Positions 55,947 to 63,421 of a stretch of 64,000 bases of DNA are shown here, in pieces. Position 1 is the stretch's first letter. Each line of letters begins with the position of its first letter. Position numbers and translations under genes: made by a program. The notes under the pieces were generated by a model, which made no database searches, was not told the DNA's origin, and saw only the letters and a list, made by a program, of their open reading frames with translations. Source of the DNA: Exiguobacterium acetylicum (GTDB lineage: Bacteria > Bacillota > Bacilli > Exiguobacteriales > Exiguobacteriaceae); the NCBI RefSeq assembly GCF_019890935.1, contig NZ_CP082333.1, positions 2,196,001 through 2,260,000 of the forward strand, written 5' to 3'.

Positions 55947-57670
55947 TTGTCCGGCACCTCCTCGATTTCAGTCGTTACATTCGGATCAGTCGTATCGGTC
56001 TCAGGAGTCGCTTCCGTCGAGCTGTCCGTTTCCGATTCAGACGGCTGATCTTCTTTTGGTACTTCCGGATCAGCCTCGTTCGTCTCGCCTTTGACGACTT
56101 CCGTCGGGTTGACGTTTAACGAGAATTGTCCGATATAACGGGGTTCTTCTGATTTGGCATCGTCAGACGGTGTAATTTCCGTCGTCGGGACTTCTTGTCC
56201 GGTCGTCGGATCAACCGTCGTTGTCGTGACGACGTCTGCCTTTTCATTCATCGTTCGTGTCGTCACACTTGCAAGATTCGTTCCTGAGAAGACTTTATCC
56301 GTCAACAGCTCACGATAAAAATCGTTCAGTTCATCAAGCGTCTCGAATTGTGTCGTCATCGTCACGGCATGATCTGCCCCATAGGCGAATTGAAGAATGT
56401 AACCGCGTTCCGGGAGATAACGGGTAATCCGCTCAAGTGTTGGTACAGCAGGACGAGGCGTCGTTTCGAGTCCTTCGACCGTCTGTTTAAGTTGCGCGAC
56501 TTCTTGTTTCGCTGATTGATCCGATTCCGACTGCAACTGACGGACGATCTGGATTTGATCGTTCGTCGATTCGACGCGGTCCGCGAATTGATCGGTTTGC
56601 CAGTAGAGATAACCACCGGCAAGTCCGCCGAACAATAAGAGGATCAATGAAGCGACGAGCGGATACTTCGGTGCTTCATCGTTTTCCGGTAACAAGTTGA
56701 TGCGGTCTTTTCGCGGTGAAGCAAGACCAGCGAGTGGTAAGTATGCCCGTGGAATCGACTGTCCGTCGATTGTCATCATCTCTGGAATCTCATCAAGGTT
56801 TAAATCGAAGTTCGACCGGAAACGCGTCGCCAGTTCATCTCGAAACGGGAAGTCGCCGGCAAGGACGACGTTCGTGATTTCTCGTCCTTCCCGCGCGAGT
56901 GAAAAACGATAGAAATCGAGCACTCGTGAGAACTCGAGTAACATCTCGTCTAAGACAAGTTCGACTGTTGGATCATCTGAACGGTAACGGTAATGCAGTT
57001 GGTCGTCGATGACATCAACATCCCACGCGTCAGCCGCAAACGTATCAACGGAGCGAATCAGACGTGGGACGTGATCTTCGATGATGATCAGCTGATGGTT
57101 CGTCGCATTCGCATTCCAGATCAATAACGTATCAGCTTCCGTTGCGACTGGATGATGGGCTTCGATCCCGAAGTAGGTCGCAAGCGGCTGTGGTTCAGCT
57201 GCAACTAGTCGTAGGTGTTTTTGTTTGAACAGTTGCGTGTATTGCTTGAGTGCCTCGTTTGGCGCGGCATAGAGCATGATTTCCCGCTTGCCGTCTTCTT
57301 CCAGAACCGTGTAATCAAAATACGGTTCTTCAAACGGCAAGACGATACTATGTCCAATCTCCATGAATAAGTAACCGCGAATTTGATTCGTCTCGATCGT
57401 TTCCGGAATGTCGAGTTTCCGGGCGAGAACGAGTGAACCATCGAGCGCCAGCACCGCTTGCGAGCCACGCGGTACTTTCAGCTTCGTCAGTAACCCGTCA
57501 AAGATGAAATCAAGCGAGGCTTCCGGTTGCAACCAGCCCCCTTGCAGTGTTCCCGGCGGCAGCGCGACGACTGCCCGGCGCTTAATGACGCCTTTTTTGA
57601 CGACTGCACCGAAAATTGCGACATCGGTGAAATTAAAGTAAATATATGTACCTTTACGCCGTTGCGCCAT
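55943..57670 (-). CDS. pilM: Fused type IV pilus assembly protein PilM-PilN
   Basis: The 575 residues combine two pilus proteins. About 1-320 is an actin-fold PilM-like part (AVLALDGSLVLARKLDIPETIETNQIRGYLFMEIGHSIVLPFEEP). From about 323 a PilN begins with its signature DRINLLPEND, then a membrane helix (YPLVASLILLLFGGLAGGYLYW), a coiled coil (IVRQLQSESDQSAKQEVAQLKQTVEGL) and an outside domain with an acidic, Pro/Thr-rich tail ending near EIEEVPDN. In Gram-negatives PilM binds the INLLP peptide of PilN; here they are one chain. It lies between pilD and pilO. Confidence 0.85.
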   Translation of the reverse strand: MAQRRKGTYIYFNFTDVAIFGAVVKKGVIKRRAVVALPPGTLQGGWLQPEASLDFIFDGLLTKLKVPRGSQAVLALDGSLVLARKLDIPETIETNQIRGYLFMEIGHSIVLPFEEPYFDYTVLEEDGKREIMLYAAPNEALKQYTQLFKQKHLRLVAAEPQPLATYFGIEAHHPVATEADTLLIWNANATNHQLIIIEDHVPRLIRSVDTFAADAWDVDVIDDQLHYRYRSDDPTVELVLDEMLLEFSRVLDFYRFSLAREGREITNVVLAGDFPFRDELATRFRSNFDLNLDEIPEMMTIDGQSIPRAYLPLAGLASPRKDRINLLPENDEAPKYPLVASLILLLFGGLAGGYLYWQTDQFADRVESTNDQIQIVRQLQSESDQSAKQEVAQLKQTVEGLETTPRPAVPTLERITRYLPERGYILQFAYGADHAVTMTTQFETLDELNDFYRELLTDKVFSGTNLASVTTRTMNEKADVVTTTTVDPTTGQEVPTTEITPSDDAKSEEPRYIGQFSLNVNPTEVVKGETNEADPEVPKEDQPSESETDSSTEATPETDTTDPNVTTEIEEVPDN

Positions 57671-57688
57671 ATGTACGTTCTTCCTTTC

Positions 57689-58444
57689 TTAAAGCAGCAA
57701 ATCGAGGTACCACGATACCCAATCATCCGCAAAATAATATGTCAGTAATGTCCCGACGGCAATCGACGGAACGAAGGGAATTGGTTGTTTCCGTTTCACG
57801 CGTCCGAGTCCCATTAACGTTAACCCAAGAACGGAACCGACGAATGCCGAGACGAACAAGGCAATGACGACGTGAAGCGGTCCAAGGAAGATTCCGAGCA
57901 GTCCGAACAACTTGACATCCCCTGCCCCCATACCATGCCGGGAAGCAAGAAAGATGACGAATAATAGAACAAACCCGACGATTCCACCAATAATTGGATT
58001 ATACCAGTTTTCGAGTGGAGAAAGGTAGCGCACAATCAAGGCAATCGGCAAAAAGATGAGCAAAATTTTATTCGGGATCAGCATGTAAGCCAAGTCCGAC
58101 ATCGTCAGGATAAACAGCAAGCTCGTCAGGACGAGTGTCAAGGCCAGTTCCATCGACCAGCCAAACTGCCAAAAGGCGTAGGCGTAAAGAATTCCTCCAA
58201 GTAATTCAAGCGCTGGATACTTGATTGAAATCGGTTGTCCGCAAGAGCGGCACTTCCCACCGAGCACAGCGTAACCGAGTACCGGTGTTAGTTCGAGCGG
58301 TCCAAGAACATGTCCACACGTTGGACAATGGGAGCGCGGATGAACGATCGACTCCCCGACCGGAACGCGCAGACCGACGACGTTCGTAAACGACGTGATG
58401 AGTAAGCCTAACAAGAAAAAATAAACCGTGAAGACGATCGTCAT
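57689..58444 (-). CDS. pilD: Prepilin peptidase/N-methyltransferase (PilD/ComC-like)
   Basis: PilD cuts prepilin leaders and methylates the new N-terminus. The 251 residues have an N-terminal cytoplasmic domain with two Cys pairs (CPTCGHVLGPLELTP and CRSCGQPISIKYPALE), several membrane helices, and the two catalytic aspartates in MSDLAYMLIPNKIL (near 118) and GMGAGDVKLFGLLG (near 172). It follows pilA beyond a terminator. AAGGGAGG precedes the ATG. In B. subtilis comC occupies this chromosomal position. Confidence 0.94.
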   Translation of the reverse strand: MTIVFTVYFFLLGLLITSFTNVVGLRVPVGESIVHPRSHCPTCGHVLGPLELTPVLGYAVLGGKCRSCGQPISIKYPALELLGGILYAYAFWQFGWSMELALTLVLTSLLFILTMSDLAYMLIPNKILLIFLPIALIVRYLSPLENWYNPIIGGIVGFVLLFVIFLASRHGMGAGDVKLFGLLGIFLGPLHVVIALFVSAFVGSVLGLTLMGLGRVKRKQPIPFVPSIAVGTLLTYYFADDWVSWYLDLLL

Positions 58445-58473
58445 GACACGACCTCCCTTTCAAAAAAGTTCAG

Positions 58474-58497
58474 AAAAAAACCCCCAAAGAGGGGGGA
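58474..58497 (-). terminator. Terminator after the pilin gene
   Basis: CCCCC, CTCTTT loop and GGGGG, followed by seven T on the minus strand, right after the pilA stop. It would limit read-through from the pilin gene into pilD. Confidence 0.85.
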
Positions 58498-58500
58498 GAA

Positions 58501-59016
58501 TTAATCTACTTTAACTCCAGCTCGCTTTAAATCTTTTGGCTCAGCACCACTAAAGTAAGTATTGCCTTCTTTAGCACTTAAAAGAGTAACTTTATAAGTA
58601 AACTTACCTTGCTCTTCAGTTACAACTACATATGAAGAAGCATAATCTGCATCTGAGTTCAACGAATCTTTCATTTCATCGATGTACTTATCTAGTGTAT
58701 CTTCATTAGCCTTTGCCTCTTCAGAATCTTTAGATGGGATTGCTTCTCCACCTTCTTTGATACCAAGTTTAATAGTTTGACCCGGTTGCATCGGATTTGC
58801 AGACGTATAAAGTTTTGCTGCTGCAACCAATTGCTTCGCATCCGAAACAACTGCATCTTTACGCGAGTTCTCGATCAATCCACCGATTGCGACGACAGCG
58901 ATTGCTGCAATGATTCCTAAGATAACGACGACGACGAGTAACTCGATCAACGTCAGTCCGCGCTCATCGCGCATTTGTTTTGCATCTAACCAGATTTCTT
59001 TTAACCGTTCTACCAT
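58501..59016 (-). CDS. pilA: Major type IV pilin (class III signal peptide)
   Basis: The 171-residue prepilin has a 20-residue leader ending in RDERG, cleaved before LTLIELLVVVVILGIIAAIAV, with the Glu at mature position 5 as in type IV pilins; the helix is followed by a variable soluble domain with repeated TSANPMQPGQTIKL and a Lys/Glu-rich part. There is no cysteine pair. GGAGG lies nine bases before the ATG. By my count the 3' 240 bases have about 35% G+C against 50-52% in the conserved 5' part, so the gene is a composition mosaic. It has its own terminator and probably its own promoter. Confidence 0.92.
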   Translation of the reverse strand: MVERLKEIWLDAKQMRDERGLTLIELLVVVVILGIIAAIAVVAIGGLIENSRKDAVVSDAKQLVAAAKLYTSANPMQPGQTIKLGIKEGGEAIPSKDSEEAKANEDTLDKYIDEMKDSLNSDADYASSYVVVTEEQGKFTYKVTLLSAKEGNTYFSGAEPKDLKRAGVKVD

Positions 59017-59084
59017 TTCATTATGCCTCCCTAGTACTTTTTGACTGTTCTTGGCTAGTAGGTAATACTATCCAGACGAATACT

Positions 59085-59090
59085 ATTATA
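59085..59090 (-). promoter_or_regulatory. Possible -10 of a pilA promoter
   Basis: TATAAT lies on the minus strand 68 bases before the pilA start, in an AT-rich 137-base gap after pilC. No good -35 is seen at standard spacing. A separate promoter fits the need for much pilin, but the evidence is one hexamer. Confidence 0.4.
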
Positions 59091-59153
59091 GTAGCACCAT
59101 ATTTTTTGTAGATTATGTCTTTTTTTCACAACAGGTAAATGTTTTTACAATTG

Positions 59154-60371
59154 TCAACTTGCTTGAATATCCGAGTAAATTTTAAACATCGGTACGACGA
59201 CAGCAATGACAATGACACCAACGATTGCTGCTAAGACAACGATCAAGAGTGGCTCAATAATCGACTTTAATCGGTCCGTTGTTGTCTCAACTTCCGTCTC
59301 ATAAAAGTTCGCGACTTCTGTCAACATCGTATCAAGACGTCCTGACTCTTCCCCAATCGCAATCATCTGCGTGACAAGAGGTGGAAAATATTTGTTTTTC
59401 TCAAGTGGCTCATGCATCGGAATTCCGCGTGACATCGCTTCATTGGCACCGGCGATCCCCTTTCGGATGATCCGATTCGTGACGATCCGTTCCGTAATGT
59501 CGAGCGATGCCAAGATCGGGACCGAAGCGTTCAACAATACCGATAGTCCACGCGTCATCAAGGCGATTTGCGATTTTTGAATCAATGGACCAAAGACTGG
59601 AATCATCAACAAGAAGCGATCAAAGAATACACGTTGCCGTTCGTTTTTTAAATTGAAATACAGTAAGCCAATCAATCCGAATGCAATCAGTAATAGTACC
59701 CACCAATAAGCGACGAAGAAGTCGGATACGGCGACGACGAGCTTGGTGATCAATGGTAGTTCACTCCCGAGCTGATCGAAAATCGACGCAAACGTCGGCA
59801 CGACGTTCATCATCAAGAAGACGACGACGCCAACGGCAACAAGTGAGACGACCGCTGGGTAGATCAATGCCGAGATGACCTTCCGTTTGATTTCATATTG
59901 TTTTTCAAGTTGAGTGACGATGTTATCAAGCGCTTCCTCAAGATTACCACTCGCTTCTCCCGCCATTGCCATACTGACGAAGAACGTATCAAAGACACGT
60001 GGGTGTTTTTCGATTGCTTGCGAAAACTGAATCCCACTCCGTAAGTCATCCTCGACCTCAACAAGTGCCCGTTCAAGTGGTTTCGACTCTGTCTGTTTGC
60101 GGAGAATTTCTGTCGCCTTGACGATCGAAACACCGGAACGCACGAGTGTCGCGAACTGGCGCGCATACATGACGAGATGTTCGATTTTTGGTTTTGCACT
60201 GAGAAACGTAATCTCAGTGTTCAACCCTTTCGATTCTTGTTTTTCAAGCGAAGTCACAGCAATCTGATCCGTCCGCAATCGTTCTGCGGCTTCTCGTTTC
60301 GTTAGTGCTGTAATCTTGCCTTTCTTTCGTTTGCCGGCAATCGTCCGACCTTCATAAATGAATACTGCCAT
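59154..60371 (-). CDS. pilC: Type IV pilus inner-membrane platform protein PilC
   Basis: PilC (GspF family) is the rotor-like platform between the ATPases and the growing pilus. The 405 residues have two homologous GspF domains, each with EALDNIVTQLEKQYEIKRKV- or TTTDRLKSIIEPL-type ends and membrane helices (ALIYPAVVSLVAVGVVVFLMMNVVP; IIEPLLIVVLAAIVGVIVIAVVVPM). It starts four bases after pilT and is followed by the pilA control region. Confidence 0.94.
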   Translation of the reverse strand: MAVFIYEGRTIAGKRKKGKITALTKREAAERLRTDQIAVTSLEKQESKGLNTEITFLSAKPKIEHLVMYARQFATLVRSGVSIVKATEILRKQTESKPLERALVEVEDDLRSGIQFSQAIEKHPRVFDTFFVSMAMAGEASGNLEEALDNIVTQLEKQYEIKRKVISALIYPAVVSLVAVGVVVFLMMNVVPTFASIFDQLGSELPLITKLVVAVSDFFVAYWWVLLLIAFGLIGLLYFNLKNERQRVFFDRFLLMIPVFGPLIQKSQIALMTRGLSVLLNASVPILASLDITERIVTNRIIRKGIAGANEAMSRGIPMHEPLEKNKYFPPLVTQMIAIGEESGRLDTMLTEVANFYETEVETTTDRLKSIIEPLLIVVLAAIVGVIVIAVVVPMFKIYSDIQAS

Positions 60372-60375
60372 GTGT

Positions 60376-61422
60376 TCACCCCGATATGTACGGTGATGCA
60401 GCAGAAGCCGGAATCAATCCCCGACTGACGAGATCCTGCAATGCCATCTGCATCGTCTGCATGCCGTATTGTTTACCCGTCTGCAGGACGGATTGAATCT
60501 GATATTCCTTACCGGTCCGAATCAAGTTCGAGACAGCTGGTGTATCGACCATGATCTCAAGGGCTGCGACGCGTCCTGTTCCATCCGAACGCGGCATCAG
60601 GCGTTGCGAGACGACACCCGCGAGAACGTTCGCCAGTTGCGCCCGAATCTGGTCTTGTTGCTCTGAAGGAAAGACATCGATGATCCGGCTGACAGTCGAG
60701 GCAGCCGTTGACGTATGGACGGTCGCGAAGACAAGGTGACCTGTCTCTGCTGCTGTCACAGCTGTCGCGATCGTTTCAAGGTCTCGCATCTCTCCAAGCA
60801 AAATGACATCCGGATCTTGACGGAGTGCTGACCGTAACCCGGTCGCGAAACGTGGCGCATCAATCCCGATTTCCCGCTGATCAATCAGGCTTTTATGATG
60901 ACTATGTAAATACTCAATCGGATCCTCCAGCGTAATGATCCGTTTATACATCGTCTGATTAATTTCATTGATCATCGCTGCAAGCGTCGTCGATTTCCCG
61001 GAACCCGTCGGACCCGTCACGAGAATCAAGCCGTGTGGTTTCGTTAAGAATCGTTTTAAGACAGGCGGTAACGCTAATTGCTCAAGCGTCGGCACCTCGG
61101 TCGGAATCGTCCGAAACGCCATCGACAAAGCGCCCCGTTGGTAAAAACAGTTGACCCGGTACCGAGCGACACCGGTCACACCGAACGAAAAGTCGATATC
61201 CCGGTCCTGCTTCAGCTGTAGGTACATCTCTTCCGTGATCAGTGACTGCACAAAACCATCAATGATGATTGGTTTCATCTTTTCAGTCCCAAACGGTGTC
61301 AACGTTCCGTTGATTCGAAAGACGGGTGGTGATCCCGCCGTCAAGTGAACATCGGACGCTCCTCGTTCTTTTGATGAGCGTAAAATATCTTCGATTTGTG
61401 CCCGTTCCATCGTACTGTTCAT
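60376..61422 (-). CDS. pilT: Pilus retraction ATPase PilT
   Basis: PilT powers pilus retraction and twitching. The 348 residues have the N-terminal ASDVHLTAGSPPVFRING, Walker A GPTGSGKSTTLAAMINEIN (near 139), ALRQDPDVILLGEMRDLET (Walker B), the His box GHLVFATVHTSTA and the late LVSRGLI. The presence of PilT beside PilB predicts true retractile pili and not only a competence pseudopilus. Its start overlaps the pilB stop by four bases. Confidence 0.95.
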   Translation of the reverse strand: MNSTMERAQIEDILRSSKERGASDVHLTAGSPPVFRINGTLTPFGTEKMKPIIIDGFVQSLITEEMYLQLKQDRDIDFSFGVTGVARYRVNCFYQRGALSMAFRTIPTEVPTLEQLALPPVLKRFLTKPHGLILVTGPTGSGKSTTLAAMINEINQTMYKRIITLEDPIEYLHSHHKSLIDQREIGIDAPRFATGLRSALRQDPDVILLGEMRDLETIATAVTAAETGHLVFATVHTSTAASTVSRIIDVFPSEQQDQIRAQLANVLAGVVSQRLMPRSDGTGRVAALEIMVDTPAVSNLIRTGKEYQIQSVLQTGKQYGMQTMQMALQDLVSRGLIPASAASPYISG

Positions 61423-63083
61423 TCTGAAATCACCGTCCGTAAAATCTCTTCTGTCGTCGTAATTCCGTCCGCGACCTTTGATAGACCATCTGCAAGCAGG
61501 AATCGTTGACCTTGTTCCTTGACGTACGCTGTGATATCACTTTCCGTCGATTGGTTCATGATCATCCGGCGCAACACTTCGTCGACCATGATGACCTCTT
61601 GAATCGCAACCCGTCCACGGTAACCCGTCATATTACAAGACGAGCAACCACGTCCACGCATCACCGTCGTCGCTTCGATTCCCTCTTGATCAAATAACTC
61701 TTGTTCTCGTTTCGAAATCGGATGGACTTCGCCACAATCACGGCAGACACGGCGAACAAGTCGTTGCGCAATCAATCCACTGACAGAAGCAGCAACAAGG
61801 AACGGTTCGACCCCCATGTCAATCAATCGCGTGATCGAACTAACGGCAGAATTCGTATGCAAAGTCGAAAGAACCAAGTGTCCTGTCAGCGAAGCACGAA
61901 TCGAAATCTCAGCCGTCTCGATGTCGCGAATCTCCCCGACCATGACGACGTTCGGATCCTGACGAAGGATCGAGCGAAGACCACTCGCAAACGTCAATCC
62001 AATCTTCGCATTGACTTGGACCTGATTAATCCCATCGACCTGGTACTCGACCGGATCTTCAACAGTGATGATGTTGCGTGACTCGTCGTTCAGCTCATTT
62101 AACGCAGCATACAACGTCGATGATTTCCCGGAACCGGTCGGACCGGTGATTAAGATGATGCCGTTCGGGCGCTTCAGCATCTCTCGGAACTGTGATTCAT
62201 TCCGCGAACTAAAACCGATTTTTGAAATCGAGATGTTCGAGTTCGAGCTGTCAAGAATCCGGATAACGACCTTCTCACCGTAAACAGTCGGCAAGGTCGA
62301 GACACGGAAATCATATGGTAATCCGTTAAAGACATATTTAATTCGTCCATCCTGTGGCAAGCGTGACTCGGTGATATCCAGTTCACTCATAACTTTGATC
62401 CGGGTCGTCAGAATGCTTTGGATCTGCTTCGGATAATTGTTCTCCGTTCGTAGTTCTCCATCAATCCGAATCCGGATCGTCATCGACGTTTCCTGCGGAT
62501 CCATATGAATATCGGATGCACGCTGGGCAATCGCGTTCTCTAGAATTTGATTGACGAGCCGGATGATGGGTGCATCTTCACGCGTCACGACATCACGGGA
62601 TTGATCCGACTCCATCATGTCGTCGGATTCGAGTAGCTCCCGTAACGACGAATCAATATCATAGTATTTCAGGATTGTTCGTCTGATTTCGTCACGCGTC
62701 GCGATTCCGACATCAATGGATAGACCGGTTTGCATCCGCAAATCGTCAATCGCGATCAAGTCCATCGGATCCGCCATGGCGATGAATAGACGATTTCCTT
62801 CCCGGTAGACCGGGACGAGCGTATGTCGCTGTGCGAGGTCTTTTGAAATCAGTTTCGTGACAGCGACGTCAACTGGATAGTTGTACAGCTGGATGATTGG
62901 AATCTTCAATTGATGGTGTAGCGCCTCTAGTAATTGTTGTTCCGTCAAGTGACCAAGTCGAAGGAGTGCATCCCCGAGTTTTTCGGTCGACCGTTTGATC
63001 GTCAACGCCTCTTCGACTTGTTGCTCCGTCACGAGGCTTTCTTCGATCAACATTTCCCCTAAACGTTTTCGTTTCATTGCCAT
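61419..63083 (-). CDS. pilB: Pilus extension ATPase PilB
   Basis: PilB powers pilin polymerisation. The 554 residues have an N-terminal GSPII_E domain (GEMLIEESLVTEQQVEEALTIKR), the ASDIHMDPQE segment, Walker A GPTGSGKSSTLYAALNELN (near 317), RQDPNVVMVGEIRDIETAE, GHLVLSTLHTNSA and the tetracysteine zinc site CRDCGEVHPISK with GCSSCNMTGYRGR. It follows the small membrane protein by eight bases and overlaps pilT by four. Confidence 0.95.
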   Translation of the reverse strand: MAMKRKRLGEMLIEESLVTEQQVEEALTIKRSTEKLGDALLRLGHLTEQQLLEALHHQLKIPIIQLYNYPVDVAVTKLISKDLAQRHTLVPVYREGNRLFIAMADPMDLIAIDDLRMQTGLSIDVGIATRDEIRRTILKYYDIDSSLRELLESDDMMESDQSRDVVTREDAPIIRLVNQILENAIAQRASDIHMDPQETSMTIRIRIDGELRTENNYPKQIQSILTTRIKVMSELDITESRLPQDGRIKYVFNGLPYDFRVSTLPTVYGEKVVIRILDSSNSNISISKIGFSSRNESQFREMLKRPNGIILITGPTGSGKSSTLYAALNELNDESRNIITVEDPVEYQVDGINQVQVNAKIGLTFASGLRSILRQDPNVVMVGEIRDIETAEISIRASLTGHLVLSTLHTNSAVSSITRLIDMGVEPFLVAASVSGLIAQRLVRRVCRDCGEVHPISKREQELFDQEGIEATTVMRGRGCSSCNMTGYRGRVAIQEVIMVDEVLRRMIMNQSTESDITAYVKEQGQRFLLADGLSKVADGITTTEEILRTVISE

Positions 63084-63091
63084 TTAACGTG

Positions 63092-63406
63092 TCATCCTTC
63101 CGCGTGCCATGTTTCTTCTTCCTCTAACACATCCGGTTTTTGATGTTTTTCATCCATTACACTCGTCACTGCTGCCGTCAACAGACACAAGACGACAATT
63201 CCGACGAGAACGAGTGGGTTCGTAATCCAGTCGAGCTGGATGCTAAAGTAGATCAACGTCACGATCAAGATCGCCGCAACGGATAAAATCGCTTTTGTCG
63301 TCACAGTCGTCACGTAAGGGATCGTCACCGCAAACATCAGACCGCAGATGATTGTCGCTAGACCGATGATGATGCCGAGTTCAATTGCTATCGTCGTCCA
63401 GTTCAT
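63092..63406 (-). CDS. Small three-helix membrane protein of the pilus operon
   Basis: The 104-residue protein has three hydrophobic helices (IAIELGIIIGLATIICGLMF; AILSVAAILIVTLIYFSIQL; PLVLVGIVVLCLLTAAVTSV) and a charged tail with DEKHQKPDVLEEEETWHAEG. I do not recognise a family. It lies between the VanW/G5-like gene and pilB with 8 and 15 bases of spacing, so it is co-transcribed with the pilus genes and may be part of or help the machine. Confidence 0.75.
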   Translation of the reverse strand: MNWTTIAIELGIIIGLATIICGLMFAVTIPYVTTVTTKAILSVAAILIVTLIYFSIQLDWITNPLVLVGIVVLCLLTAAVTSVMDEKHQKPDVLEEEETWHAEG

Positions 63407-63421
63407 CTTGTTTCCTCCTTC

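Noticed and set aside
59152-59157. TTGACA over the pilC stop as a pilA -35
   Set aside because: There is no -10 at 15-19 bases downstream; the nearest TATAAT is more than 60 bases away.
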